Shown: piece by piece, positions 44,115 to 53,038 of the stretch | How positions within the stretch are numbered: position 1 is the first letter of the stretch | How the letters are laid out: every line of letters begins with the position of its first letter | Assembly: GCF_002813445.1 (NCBI RefSeq) | Contig: NZ_PHHD01000001.1 | Span: forward strand, 2,418,001 to 2,482,000 | Direction of reading: 5' to 3' | From: Pseudomonas tolaasii NCPPB 2192 | Lineage (GTDB): Bacteria; Pseudomonadota; Gammaproteobacteria; Pseudomonadales; Pseudomonadaceae | Length of the DNA: 64,000 nt | Position numbers and translations under genes: made by a program | Notes under the pieces: generated by a model | What the model was told of the DNA's origin: nothing | Database searches by the model: none | The model's input: the letters and a program-made list of their open reading frames with translations, nothing else

Positions 44115-45278
44115 TTACACGTAGTAAGACTTCAGCGGCGGAAAGCCATTGAACTCTACCGCGCTGTAGCTGGTGGTGTAGGCACCGGTCGACAGCCAGT
44201 ACAGACGATCACCAATCGCCAGGTTCAGCGGCAGGCCGTACTTGTAGTTTTCGTACATGATGTCGGCGCTGTCGCAGGTTGGGCCGGCGATGACCACTTC
44301 TTCCATCTCGCCTTTCTTCTCGGTCCAGATCGGGAACTTGATGGCTTCGTCCATGGTTTCGATCAGGCCGGAGAACTTGCCCACATCCGTGTACACCCAG
44401 CGCTCGACGGCGGTGCGGGATTTACGCGCCACCAGCACCACTTCGCTGACCAGGATGCCGGCGTTGGCGATCAACGAACGGCCCGGCTCCAGGATGATTT
44501 CCGGCAGGTCGTCGCCGAAGTCTTCCTTGAGGAAGCGGATGATTTCTTCAGCGTAGGTTTCCAGGCTGTTGGTGCGGGTGATGTAGTTGGCCGGGAAGCC
44601 GCCGCCCATGTTGATCAGCTTGAGGTGGATGCCGTCTTCTTCTTTCAGACGCTCGAAGATCACCTTGACCTTGGCAATGGCCGCGTCCCACACGCTGATG
44701 TCGCGCTGCTGCGAACCCACGTGGAAGGAGATGCCGTAAGGCACCAGGCCCAGGTCGCGGGCGAGGATCAGCAGGTCCATGGCCATGTCGGTCTGGCAAC
44801 CGAATTTGCGCGACAAAGGCCAGTCAGCGGTGGTCGAGCCTTCGGTGAGAATACGCACATACACTTTCGAACCCGGCGCGGCCTTGGCGATGTTGCGCAG
44901 GTCTGCTTCGGAGTCGGTGGAGAACAGGCGCACGCCCTTCTCGAAGAAGTAGCGGATGTCCTTGGATTTCTTGATGGTGTTGCCGTAGCTGATACGGTCC
45001 GGGCTGACGCCACGGCCCAAAACTTTGTCCAGCTCGTAGATCGAGGCGATGTCGAAGCTCGAGCCCTTGTCTTTGAGCAGGTCGATGATCTCGACGGCCG
45101 GGTTGGCTTTGACCGCGTAATAGACCTTGGCGAATTCGAAACCGGCACGCAGGTCATCGTAGGCCTGGCTGATCATCGCGGTGTCGATCACCACGAACGG
45201 GGTTTCTTGCTTGTCGGCGAACGCCTTCATTTTGTCAAAAGTGGCGCGCGCGAAATAATCTTCGACGTTGATCGACAT
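44115..45278 (-). CDS. speC: Ornithine decarboxylase SpeC (PLP fold III)
   Basis: 387 residues from the ATG at 45278 (MSINVEDYFARATFDKMKAF), the same length as P. aeruginosa SpeC. The PLP lysine is Lys57 in KVYYAVKANP. The family motifs SSFDIASIYELDKVL, GISFHVGSQQ, NMGGGFPANY, EPGRSLIANAG and AGPTCDSADIM follow. The enzyme converts ornithine to putrescine in the cytoplasm. It ends at the shared terminator with the toxin gene. Confidence 0.96.
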   Translation of the reverse strand: MSINVEDYFARATFDKMKAFADKQETPFVVIDTAMISQAYDDLRAGFEFAKVYYAVKANPAVEIIDLLKDKGSSFDIASIYELDKVLGRGVSPDRISYGNTIKKSKDIRYFFEKGVRLFSTDSEADLRNIAKAAPGSKVYVRILTEGSTTADWPLSRKFGCQTDMAMDLLILARDLGLVPYGISFHVGSQQRDISVWDAAIAKVKVIFERLKEEDGIHLKLINMGGGFPANYITRTNSLETYAEEIIRFLKEDFGDDLPEIILEPGRSLIANAGILVSEVVLVARKSRTAVERWVYTDVGKFSGLIETMDEAIKFPIWTEKKGEMEEVVIAGPTCDSADIMYENYKYGLPLNLAIGDRLYWLSTGAYTTSYSAVEFNGFPPLKSYYV

Positions 45279-45382
45279 GCTGGGAACTCCTAAGGGCAAA
45301 CTGAATTGATCAATGGGTGCAAATGAACGTCCTCCGTATCCCCACTTTGGTTCGCCTACTTCCCAAGGCATGTCGCCGAAAG

Positions 45383-45419
45383 CAAAAAGGCCATGGGATC
45401 AACCGCTTCCCTTGGCCTT
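45383..45419 (-). terminator. Rho-independent terminator upstream of speC
   Basis: On the minus strand a 12-bp stem with one mismatch (AAGGCCATGGGA with TCCCTTGGCCTT) is followed by TTTTTGC. It is well placed to stop transcripts from the opu operon before speC. The 446-base gap between speC and opuCA otherwise holds only the REP repeat and the speC promoter region, where I see no clear motif. Confidence 0.8.
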
Positions 45420-45634
45420 GCTGTCTCGTCGTCAGTACTTGAGCCGGATGGATCGTTTCCAGCATGGACGTTCGGCGCGAACTTTAGGACGTGAGGGGCC
45501 ATAGATCAACTAAAAATGTCGCGTTTTTGCACGCGTTCGTCGCGGGAACCCGTGCAGCTACTTATGTAACCGACCGGTGTGACGGATTGATGTTCCCCGA
45601 ATGGGGCAAATCAGCGGGATTTGCGGTGCCTTCA

Positions 45635-45720
45635 TCGCGGGCAAGCCCGGCTCCCACAGGGATCGGTGTCATCCATGACGACGCGGTCACCTGTGGGAGC
45701 TGGCTTGCCTGCGATAGCGG
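45635..45720. repeat. REP-like repeat pair, opposite arrangement
   Basis: The arms here read GCGGGCAAGCCCGGCTCCCACA on the left and TGTGGGAGCTGGCTTGCCTG on the right. The conserved GTGGGAGCT ends face each other at the centre, whereas in the other copies they are at the outside. The left arm is also a variant (CGGGCAAGCCCGG). It lies immediately after opuCA. Confidence 0.85.
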
Positions 45721-45724
45721 TGGA

Positions 45725-46882
45725 TCAGGCCAACGCAGTTTCGGCCGGCGACACAATACTGGTCTTGCCCCCACGGGATTTACCAGAGCTCAAGTACTCG
45801 GCAATCGACTCCTGCGTCACTTCCCCCAGGAACACCCGCTCCGCATCCATCACCGGCAACCACGAGCGGTTGAACTCGTACATGCGCGACAGCAGGATGC
45901 GCAAATGCTCGTCATACGCCGCCGTGGCGTTGAACTCGCGAAGGTACTGGCCACAGGTACCGGCCTGACGGTGCAGGTCGCGGCGTCGTACATACCCCAG
46001 CGCCTTGTTCTCGGCGCAGGTGACCACCACATATCGGCGGTCGTGCTCGTCCATCAGTTCCAGGGCCTCGGCTACCGGGGTTTCCGGGCTGACCGACGGC
46101 GCGTTGTCCGCCGCGTCCTCGGCCTTCACCAGCAGCAGGCGCTTGAGGGTGCTGTCCTGGCCCACGAAGTTGCTGACGAATTCGTCGGCCGGGTGCGCCA
46201 GCAGCGTGTCCGGGTGGTCGATCTGCAGCAGCTTGCCGGCGCGGAAGATCGCAATCTTGTCACCCAGCTTGATGGCTTCGTCGATGTCGTGGCTGACCAT
46301 GATCACGGTCTTGTTCAGCGCGCGCTGCATCTCGAAGAACTCGTTCTGGATCATCTCGCGGTTGATCGGGTCGACTGCGCCGAACGGCTCGTCCATCAGC
46401 AGCAGCGGCGCATCGGCCGCCAGTGCACGGATCACACCGATGCGCTGTTGCTGCCCGCCCGACAATTCACGCGGGTAGCGGTGCAAATACTGCTTGGGTT
46501 CCAGCTTGATCATGCTCATCAACTCGCGGGCGCGGTCGTGGCATTTCTGTTTGTCCCAGCCGAGCAATTTCGGCACGACCACGATGTTTTCCTCGATGGT
46601 CATGTTCGGGAACAGGCCGATCTGCTGGATCACATAACCGATGTTGCGACGCAGGGTCACTTCGTCGAGGTCGGTGGTGTCTTCGCCGTTGATCAGGATT
46701 TTGCCCGAGGTGGGCTTGATCAGGCGGTTGATCATTTTCAGCGTGGTGCTCTTGCCGCAACCCGAAGGCCCCAGGAACACGCAAATCTCGCCTTCATTGA
46801 CGGTCAGGCTGACATCGTTCACGGCGGTGATGGTCTTGCCGTTGCTTTGAAAAGTCTTGGACAGGTTTTGAAGTTCGATCAT
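45725..46882 (-). CDS. opuCA: OpuC-type osmoprotectant ABC transporter ATPase
   Basis: 385 residues from the ATG at 46882 (MIELQNLSKTFQSNGKTI), overlapping the permease stop by 4 bases. Walker A is GPSGCGKST, the signature is ELSGGQQQRIG and Walker B is LLLMDEPFGAVDP. Two CBS-like segments lie in the C-terminal region (about 255-370; ALELMDEHDRRYVVV), which in this class sense ionic strength. It powers uptake of glycine betaine, carnitine or choline-type solutes. It is last in a four-gene operon. Confidence 0.93.
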   Translation of the reverse strand: MIELQNLSKTFQSNGKTITAVNDVSLTVNEGEICVFLGPSGCGKSTTLKMINRLIKPTSGKILINGEDTTDLDEVTLRRNIGYVIQQIGLFPNMTIEENIVVVPKLLGWDKQKCHDRARELMSMIKLEPKQYLHRYPRELSGGQQQRIGVIRALAADAPLLLMDEPFGAVDPINREMIQNEFFEMQRALNKTVIMVSHDIDEAIKLGDKIAIFRAGKLLQIDHPDTLLAHPADEFVSNFVGQDSTLKRLLLVKAEDAADNAPSVSPETPVAEALELMDEHDRRYVVVTCAENKALGYVRRRDLHRQAGTCGQYLREFNATAAYDEHLRILLSRMYEFNRSWLPVMDAERVFLGEVTQESIAEYLSSGKSRGGKTSIVSPAETALA

Positions 46883-47532
46883 TTGAGCAATCCTTTTGGA
46901 GTCAGCGAGCGTTGCAGCCATTGCAGAAGCAGGTCGGCGAAGATGGCCAGAAGACTGACCAGCACGGCGCCGACGATCAGCATCGACATGTCGCTGCGGC
47001 TGATGGAAGCCAGAATCAGTACACCCAGGCCACCGGCGCCGATGGTGGCGGCGATGGTCATCACGCCGATGTTCATCACCACGGCGGTGCGCACACCGGC
47101 GAGGATCACGGGGACGGCGATGGGTAACTCGACCATGCGCAGGCGCTGGCCGAAGGTCATGCCGATGCCGCGCGCGGCTTCGCGAATACCCGGTTCCACG
47201 CCAGTGAGGGCGAGGTAGGTATTACGCATGATCGGCAACAGGGAGTAGAGGAACACGGCGGTGATCGCCGGCATCGGCCCCAGGCCCTGGCCGAATTTGG
47301 AGTAGAACGGCAGCAGCAGGCCGAACAGCGCGATGGAGGGCACGGTGAGCAACACGGTGGCGCTGGCTTGCAAGGGCCCTGCGAGCGTCGGGAAGCGCGT
47401 CATCAGGATGCCCAGGGGCACGCCGATGAGGATCGCGAGGATCACGGCAATGCCGACCAGGGTGATGTGCTGCCCGGTCAGGTGCAGGACCTGGGCCCAA
47501 TCAAGATGGGAAAAGGCGTTCAGGAATTCCAT
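46879..47532 (-). CDS. opuCB: OpuC-type osmoprotectant ABC transporter permease
   Basis: 217 residues with five or six membrane segments (LVGIAVILAILIGVPLGILM; ILAGVRTAVVMNIGVMTIAATIGAGGLG). The EAA-type loop facing the ATPase is GIREAARGIGMTFGQRLRMVELPIAVP. It is 9 bases after the binding-protein gene and overlaps the ATPase gene. It forms the membrane channel with the second permease of the operon. Confidence 0.93.
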   Translation of the reverse strand: MEFLNAFSHLDWAQVLHLTGQHITLVGIAVILAILIGVPLGILMTRFPTLAGPLQASATVLLTVPSIALFGLLLPFYSKFGQGLGPMPAITAVFLYSLLPIMRNTYLALTGVEPGIREAARGIGMTFGQRLRMVELPIAVPVILAGVRTAVVMNIGVMTIAATIGAGGLGVLILASISRSDMSMLIVGAVLVSLLAIFADLLLQWLQRSLTPKGLLK

Positions 47533-47541
47533 GTCTTCTCC

Positions 47542-48438
47542 TTATTGATTGATCGGATGTTGGCGCAGGAAGTCTGCGGCCACGGCGGATGGGCTTTCAT
47601 GGTCAACGTCGACCCGCGCGTTCAACTGGCGCATGGTTTCGTCGTCGAACAGATCGGCCAGCGGCTTGAGGTCGGCGGCCAATTCCGGGTGGGCATCGAG
47701 ATAAACCTGACGCACCACGGGCGCAGCGGTGTAGTCCGGGAAGTAGTGCTTGTCGTCTTCCAGCAGCTTCAATTTGAAGGCGTTCAGGCGACCGTCGGTG
47801 GTGTAGACCAAACCGGCAAACACCTGGCCATTGCGCAGCGCGGTGTAGACCAGGCCGGCGTCCATCTGCCGGGTGTTTTTGCGCGTGAGGTTCATGTCGT
47901 ACAGCTTGACCATGCCGGCCAGGCCGTCGGAGCGGTTGGCGAACTCGGTGTCCAAGGCCACCAGGCGGTTCTCTTTGGCGTTCTGCGCCATGGCCTTCGT
48001 CAGGTCGCTGATGCTGCTGATTTCAGGATGTTCCTCGGCAACCTTCTCCGGCAGTGCCAACGCGTAGGTGTTGCTGAAGCGCGACGGCGAGAGCCAGACC
48101 AGGCCTTTTTTTGCGTCGAGTTCTTTCACCCGAGCGTAGGACTGTTCGCTGTCGAGTTTCTCGTCGATGTGGTTGTAGGCCACCAGCGACACGCCGGTGT
48201 ACTCCCAAATCAAATCCAGCTGCCCGCTTTCCTGGGCACTGCGCGCCAGGTTGCTGCCCAGGCCGCCGGTCACGCGGGTGTCGTAGCCTTTGGTGCGCAG
48301 GTACTGGGAGGTGATTTCGGCCAGCAGGGTCTGTTCGGTGAACACCCGCGCGCCGATGCGGATCACTGGTTTTTCAGCGGCTTGCGCAAAGCCTGCCAAC
48401 AGCAGGACGCAGCTCAGTATCAAGGTCAGTTTTTTCAT
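47542..48438 (-). CDS. opuCC: OpuC-type glycine betaine/choline substrate-binding protein
   Basis: 298 residues with a signal peptide (MKKLTLILSCVLLLAGFAQAA). The cluster F/OpuAC-type fold is suggested by IRIGARVFTEQTLLAEITSQYL, GGLGSNLARSAQESGQLDLIWEYTG and DNR-like RLNAFKLKLLEDDKHYFPDY. Aromatic residues (WEYTG; F and Y near the C-terminus) are candidates for the quaternary-ammonium cage. No lipobox is seen, so the mature protein is periplasmic. The permeases lie 9 bases on either side. Confidence 0.92.
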   Translation of the reverse strand: MKKLTLILSCVLLLAGFAQAAEKPVIRIGARVFTEQTLLAEITSQYLRTKGYDTRVTGGLGSNLARSAQESGQLDLIWEYTGVSLVAYNHIDEKLDSEQSYARVKELDAKKGLVWLSPSRFSNTYALALPEKVAEEHPEISSISDLTKAMAQNAKENRLVALDTEFANRSDGLAGMVKLYDMNLTRKNTRQMDAGLVYTALRNGQVFAGLVYTTDGRLNAFKLKLLEDDKHYFPDYTAAPVVRQVYLDAHPELAADLKPLADLFDDETMRQLNARVDVDHESPSAVAADFLRQHPINQ

Positions 48439-48447
48439 GTCGATTCC

Positions 48448-49164
48448 TTAAGACGCCCGCAGCCCGCGTTCCAGCCAGAGGCGGCTGGCCAGGGTCACCA
48501 AGCCATCGAGCAGCAAGGCCAGCAACGCGGTGCACGCGGCGCCGAGCAGCAGTTGCGGCTGATTGTTCAGGGCGATGCCAGGGAAAATCAGGCTGCCCAG
48601 GCTGTTGGCGCCGATCAGGAATGCCAGCGGGGCGGTGCCGACGTTGATCGCCAACGCCACACGCACGCCGCCGATGATGATCGGCACGGCGTTGGGCAAT
48701 TCCACACGAAACAGCACCTGGCGAGGCGTCATGCCGATACCGGTGGCGGCTTCTTTGAGGGAGCCCTGGACGTTTTTCAGGCCTTCGTAGGTGTTGCGCA
48801 CGATGGGCAGCAGGGACGCTAGGAACAGCGCGAAGATGGCCGGGCCACTGCCGATGCCGAGGACGCCGAGGGCGATGGCCAGTACGGCCAGGGGAGGGAC
48901 GGTGTTGCCGATGTTGAAGATCTGCATGAAGCGTTCTGCGCGCCCGACCATGTTCGGTCGGCTGAGCAGGATACCGGCGGGGATCCCTACAACGAGGGCA
49001 GCCAGCATGGAGACAAGAACGAGGATCAGGTGAGCTTGCAGGTAAAACAACAAATCGTCGCGGTACAGTTCGATCGTGTTGATGCCGATCCAGTGGACCA
49101 GCAGGGCCAGGAGCGCGACGACAACCACGCCTCCTATCAGCCCTTTGCCATAGCGAATAGCCAC
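48448..49164 (-). CDS. opuCD: OpuC-type osmoprotectant ABC transporter permease (second)
   Basis: 238 residues from a GTG at 49164 with AAAGGAG 7 bases upstream; the frame extends to 49200 but without a better ribosome site. Six membrane segments include LILVLVSMLAALVVGIPAGILL. The cytoplasmic loop SLKEAATGIGMTPRQVLFRVELPNAVP is the EAA motif. It is first in the operon opuCD-opuCC-opuCB-opuCA. Confidence 0.92.
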   Translation of the reverse strand: MAIRYGKGLIGGVVVVALLALLVHWIGINTIELYRDDLLFYLQAHLILVLVSMLAALVVGIPAGILLSRPNMVGRAERFMQIFNIGNTVPPLAVLAIALGVLGIGSGPAIFALFLASLLPIVRNTYEGLKNVQGSLKEAATGIGMTPRQVLFRVELPNAVPIIIGGVRVALAINVGTAPLAFLIGANSLGSLIFPGIALNNQPQLLLGAACTALLALLLDGLVTLASRLWLERGLRAS

Positions 49165-49370
49165 AGGCGGACTCCTTTTTTCTTTTGTCGGCGAACACAT
49201 TTCCGAGCGGCAATGCCATTCCTGGCTGTCGGCGAATGAGTTCGCGAAAAGCAGCTCGCCGATACCGGCAACGCGGTATGCGATCGAGCCATGAGCGCAG
49301 CCTCGTCAGGCTAACTTGCTGATTTATCAGCCCCTGTTCCGAGTGCGGTAGCAGGGGAGTGGACGTCTCG

Positions 49371-49384
49371 ACCTTTTAAAAGGT
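49371..49384. promoter_or_regulatory. 14-bp perfect palindrome upstream of the opu operon and prfC
   Basis: ACCTTTTAAAAGGT is a perfect palindrome. It lies in the 331-base divergent gap (49165-49495) between opuCD and prfC. In the same gap is a CCCCTG/CAGGGG inverted repeat (49331-49356). It might be an operator for the osmoprotectant operon; no known consensus fits. A -10-like TATACT for prfC lies at 49452-49457. Confidence 0.4.
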
Positions 49385-49495
49385 TCCATACTTGGCAGCA
49401 TTTAGCCACCCCCAATCGGGTGAACGGTGGTCCGGCGCCCGGGGTTTGCGCTATACTCGCCGCCCTTTTTTGACTCACCTGCCAGGCGATTTCCC

Positions 49496-51079
49496 ATGAC
49501 CCACCAGGCCGCCGAAGTCGCGAAACGCCGCACTTTCGCCATTATTTCCCACCCCGATGCCGGTAAAACCACCATCACCGAGAAGCTGTTGCTGATGGGC
49601 AAGGCAATCGCGGTGGCCGGCACGGTGAAATCCCGCAAATCCGACCGCCATGCCACCTCCGACTGGATGGAAATGGAAAAACAACGGGGTATTTCCATTA
49701 CCACGTCGGTCATGCAGTTCCCGTATCGCGACCACATGGTCAACCTGCTCGACACCCCGGGCCACGAAGACTTCTCCGAAGACACCTACCGCACCCTGAC
49801 CGCGGTGGACTCGGCATTGATGGTCCTCGACGGCGGTAAAGGCGTCGAGCCACGCACCATCGCGCTGATGGACGTGTGCCGCCTGCGTGACACGCCGATC
49901 GTCAGCTTCATCAACAAACTCGACCGCGACATCCGTGACCCGATCGAGCTGCTCGATGAAATCGAAGCCGTCCTGAAGATCAAGGCCGCGCCGATCACCT
50001 GGCCGATCGGCTGCTACCGCGACTTCAAGGGTGTGTACCACCTGGCCGACGACTACATCATTGTTTACACCGCCGGCCACGGTCACGAGCGCACTGAAAC
50101 CAAGATCATCGAGAAGCTCGACTCGGACGAAGCCCGCGCCCACCTGGGTGACGAGTACGACCGTTTTGTTGAACAGCTGGAGCTGGTGCAGGGCGCCTGC
50201 CACGAGTTCAACCAGCAGGAATTCCTCGACGGGCAACTGACCCCGGTGTTCTTCGGTACCGCCCTGGGCAACTTTGGTGTCGACCACGTACTCGACGCTG
50301 TGGTCGATTGGGCGCCACGTCCATTGGCTCGTGTGGCCAACGAGCGCACCGTGGAACCGGTGGAAGAGAAGTTCTCGGGTTTCGTGTTCAAGATCCAGGC
50401 GAACATGGACCCCAAACACCGCGACCGTATCGCCTTCATGCGTATCTGCTCCGGCAAATACGAAAAAGGCATGAAGATGCGCCACGTGCGCACCGGCAAG
50501 GACGTACGCATCGGCGACGCCCTGACGTTCTTCTCTTCCGAGCGTGAACAGCTCGAAGAGGCCTACGCCGGCGACATTATCGGCCTGCACAACCACGGCA
50601 CCATCCAGATCGGCGACACCTTCACCGAAGGCGAAGCCCTGGGCTTCACCGGTATCCCGCACTTCGCCCCGGAACTGTTCCGCCGCGTACGCCTGCGTGA
50701 CCCGCTGAAATCCAAGCAATTGCGTCAAGGCTTGCAGCAACTGGCGGAAGAGGGCGCCACCCAGGTGTTCTTCCCCGAGCGCAGCAACGACATCATCCTT
50801 GGCGCCGTCGGTGTGCTGCAGTTCGACGTGGTGGCCAGCCGCCTGAAAGAGGAATACAAGGTCGAATGCTCCTACGAGCCGATCACCGTGTACTCCGCGC
50901 GCTGGATCGAGTGCAGCGATAAGAAGAAGCTGGAAGAGTTCTCCAACAAGGCTGTGGAAAACCTGGCGCTCGACGGCGGCGGTCACTTGACCTACCTGGC
51001 CCCGACCCGGGTCAACCTGGCGCTGATGGAAGAGCGCTGGCCGGATGTGAAATTCCGCGCGACCCGCGAGCACCACTAA
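49496..51079 (+). CDS. prfC: Peptide chain release factor 3
   Basis: 527 residues from the ATG at 49496, the standard RF3 length; the frame is open 69 bases upstream without support. The GTPase motifs are SHPDAGKTT (18-26), [16 protein letters not shown] and NKLD. RF3 recycles RF1 and RF2 from the ribosome after peptide release. A terminator follows at 51100-51129, and then a REP-like element. Confidence 0.97.
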   Translation: MTHQAAEVAKRRTFAIISHPDAGKTTITEKLLLMGKAIAVAGTVKSRKSDRHATSDWMEMEKQRGISITTSVMQFPYRDHMVNLLDTPGHEDFSEDTYRTLTAVDSALMVLDGGKGVEPRTIALMDVCRLRDTPIVSFINKLDRDIRDPIELLDEIEAVLKIKAAPITWPIGCYRDFKGVYHLADDYIIVYTAGHGHERTETKIIEKLDSDEARAHLGDEYDRFVEQLELVQGACHEFNQQEFLDGQLTPVFFGTALGNFGVDHVLDAVVDWAPRPLARVANERTVEPVEEKFSGFVFKIQANMDPKHRDRIAFMRICSGKYEKGMKMRHVRTGKDVRIGDALTFFSSEREQLEEAYAGDIIGLHNHGTIQIGDTFTEGEALGFTGIPHFAPELFRRVRLRDPLKSKQLRQGLQQLAEEGATQVFFPERSNDIILGAVGVLQFDVVASRLKEEYKVECSYEPITVYSARWIECSDKKKLEEFSNKAVENLALDGGGHLTYLAPTRVNLALMEERWPDVKFRATREHH

Positions 51080-51099
51080 GGTCTGAGCGGTAGACAAGA

Positions 51100-51129
51100 G
51101 GGCGAAGCTGTCATGGCTTCGCCCTTTTT
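51100..51129 (+). terminator. Rho-independent terminator of prfC
   Basis: The stem GGGCGAAGC/GCTTCGCCC with a 7-base loop is followed by five T residues, 20 bases after the stop. Confidence 0.92.
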
Positions 51130-51152
51130 CATGCCCGCCACAAAACCAAAAC

Positions 51153-51240
51153 TGTGGGAGCTGGCTTGCCTGCGATGCAGACACCTCGGTGCATCAGAGA
51201 CACCCGGTTGAGGCTATCGCAGGCAAGCCAGCTCCCACAT
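51153..51240. repeat. REP-like inverted repeat after prfC
   Basis: The left arm TGTGGGAGCTGGCTTGCCTG and the right arm CAGGCAAGCCAGCTCCCACA lie at the outer ends of an 88-base unit. It is the best-preserved copy of the family in this window. Confidence 0.9.
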
Positions 51241-51336
51241 TTGATCCTTATTCAGCCCGCAGCATTGGCGCTAACCCGGCTTCCGGGCTAGCGTTTGGAC
51301 TATTCCACTCATTCACCGACGGATCAGGAGGCGATC

Positions 51337-51582
51337 TTGCGTATAACTCAACGCGCCATTGAACTGGTGCTGCTGGGGTGCCTGGGGCTGGCGTGCACGG
51401 CGGTGCTGGCCGATGCCGGAACCCCTCAGTGGAAGGACACCGGCCCGGTCACCAAAAGGAAGCAAAGCGAGGTCAACTCCGGCGGTTGGCAGCCCCAGGC
51501 CCAGCCTGCGCCCAAGGAGGACGCGGAGAACCCTTATAACGAAGGTGAGGACAGCGAAACCTACGATGACGGTGACACCTGA
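51337..51582 (+). CDS. Small secreted acidic protein (first of pair)
   Basis: 81 residues from a TTG at 51337 with AGGAGG 6 bases upstream; the ATG at 51295 would place 14 extra residues before the signal. The signal peptide (IELVLLGCLGLACTAVLADA) precedes a hydrophilic mature part with a proline/glutamine stretch and a strongly acidic tail (NEGEDSETYDDGDT). I do not recognise a family. It is followed after 97 bases by a second small secreted acidic protein, so the two may form a unit. Confidence 0.6.
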   Translation: MRITQRAIELVLLGCLGLACTAVLADAGTPQWKDTGPVTKRKQSEVNSGGWQPQAQPAPKEDAENPYNEGEDSETYDDGDT

Positions 51583-51679
51583 CGCCTGGCGTAAATGGGG
51601 CAACGGGACTAGCTTCTACCCTGGCGACGGTAAAGCGCTGTCGTGCGGGATTCTTCCACTGACTGGACGGAAATCGACC

Positions 51680-51940
51680 ATGAGTATTTTTCAACGTGTA
51701 GTGCTGTTGATAAAGGTGTTGGTGCTGTTGTCGTTGGGGATGTCGACGGCCTGGGCGCATAACCCGCCACAGACCGGCCAGGCAGGCTTTTCGGCGGTGC
51801 AGACGGCGCAGGGCAAGCACTTGCAACTGGCTAAGTCTGAAGCTGAGCCTGGGGACCAGGATCAGGGCGGCTCCAAGGATGATGATGACCAGCAGGCCCC
51901 GGACGAAGATGATGGCGATCAGGGTGACAGCGATACCTGA
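51680..51940 (+). CDS. Small secreted acidic protein (second of pair)
   Basis: 86 residues from the ATG at 51680. The signal peptide (VLLIKVLVLLSLGMSTAWA) is followed by a short neutral region and a C-terminal tail made almost entirely of Asp, Glu, Gln, Gly and Ser (KDDDDQQAPDEDDGDQGDSD). It has the same plan as the neighbour upstream but little direct sequence similarity. Calcium or cation binding is a guess. Nothing else is known from the sequence. Confidence 0.6.
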   Translation: MSIFQRVVLLIKVLVLLSLGMSTAWAHNPPQTGQAGFSAVQTAQGKHLQLAKSEAEPGDQDQGGSKDDDDQQAPDEDDGDQGDSDT

Positions 51941-51945
51941 GGCAT

Positions 51946-51986
51946 AAAAAAGCCCCGCCGGCCGGACTGATGCGCAATCCGGCGGG
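51946..51986 (-). terminator. Terminator of the dpp operon
   Basis: On the minus strand an imperfect GC-rich stem (GCCCGCCGG with CCGGCGGGGC) is followed by six T residues (AAAAAA at 51946-51951). It lies downstream of the dppF stop, past two further palindromes. Confidence 0.75.
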
Positions 51987-52007
51987 CAGGGCGGTAGAAC
52001 TCTGTAG

Positions 52008-52064
52008 ATGCCCTGGGCTTAACCACCCAGGGCATTCTCGTTCCCGCGTGGAGCGAGGGAACGA
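52008..52064. repeat. Two adjacent short palindromes downstream of dppF
   Basis: ATGCCCTGGG/CCCAGGGCAT (52008-52035) is a perfect 10-bp stem. TCGTTCCC/GGGAACGA (52038-52064) resembles the widespread Pseudomonas TCGTTCCCACGC-type repeat. Both lie in the 126-base gap between the second acidic protein and dppF. Confidence 0.7.
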
Positions 52065-52066
52065 TC

Positions 52067-53038
52067 TCAGGCGACGAATTGCTCCGCGTAGTGGCATGCC
52101 ACCTGGCGGTTATCCAGGGCCCGCAGTTGCGGCTCTTCGCTGCTGCAACGCGCTGTCGCGTACGGGCAGCGCTTGTGGAAAGCGCAGCCTGGCGGCGGGT
52201 TCAGCGGGTTAGGCAGCTCGCCGACAATTTTGATCTTCGGCTTGTTCGGGTCCGGGTGGATGGTCGGGGTCGCCGACAGCAGCGCCTGGGTGTACGGGTG
52301 CAGCGGGCGGGCGTAGATGTCTTCCTTGGGGCCCACTTCCACCGGGCGGCCGAGGTACATCACCATCACATCGTCGGCAACGTGCTGTACCACGGCCAGG
52401 TTGTGGGAAATGAACACGTAGGCCGTGTTGAATTCCTGCTGCAGGTCCATGAACAGGTTGAGCACCTGGGCCTGGATCGATACGTCCAATGCCGAGGTCG
52501 GCTCATCCGCCACCAGCACTTTGGGTTGCAGCATCATGGCGCGGGCCAGGGCGATGCGCTGGCGCTGGCCACCGGAGAACATGTGCGGGTAGCGCTGGTA
52601 ATGCTCAGGGCGCAGGCCCACCTGCTTCATCATCGCCTGCACTTTTTCGCGGCGCTCGGCGGCGGACAAGTTGGTGTTGATCAACAGCGGCTCGCCGAGT
52701 TGATCACCGACTTTCTGGCGCGGGTTCAGCGAGGCGTACGGGCTCTGGAACACCATCTGCACGTCTTTGCGCAATTGCTTGCGTTGAGCCTTGTCAGCCC
52801 CGGCGACTTCCTGGCCGGCGATTTTCAAGGAACCGGAAGACGGCTCTTCAATCAGCGTGAGGGCACGGGCCAGGGTGGATTTGCCGCAACCCGACTCGCC
52901 TACAACCGCGAGGGTCTTGCCGGCTTCCAGCTCGAAGGACACACCATTGAGGGCACGCACGGTGGCATGGCCCTTGAACAGGCCACGGGACACTTCATAG
53001 TGACGGGTCAGGTCGCGGGCGGTAAGAACGACGGCCAT
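52067..53038 (-). CDS. dppF: Dipeptide ABC transporter ATPase DppF
   Basis: 323 residues. Walker A is GESGCGKST, the signature FSGGQRQRIALARAM and Walker B VLVADEPTSALD. The C-terminal oligopeptide/dipeptide extension holds the four cysteines that bind a 4Fe-4S cluster or zinc in this family (CAFHKRCPYATARC...C). It pairs with DppD to power peptide import. Its start overlaps the dppD stop by 1 base. Confidence 0.95.
   Translation of the reverse strand: MAVVLTARDLTRHYEVSRGLFKGHATVRALNGVSFELEAGKTLAVVGESGCGKSTLARALTLIEEPSSGSLKIAGQEVAGADKAQRKQLRKDVQMVFQSPYASLNPRQKVGDQLGEPLLINTNLSAAERREKVQAMMKQVGLRPEHYQRYPHMFSGGQRQRIALARAMMLQPKVLVADEPTSALDVSIQAQVLNLFMDLQQEFNTAYVFISHNLAVVQHVADDVMVMYLGRPVEVGPKEDIYARPLHPYTQALLSATPTIHPDPNKPKIKIVGELPNPLNPPPGCAFHKRCPYATARCSSEEPQLRALDNRQVACHYAEQFVA

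Noticed and set aside
34991..51240. Repeated GTGGGAGCTGGC units as a CRISPR array
   Set aside because: Copies are dispersed singly over 26 kb, are palindromic pairs, and have no regular spacers or cas genes.
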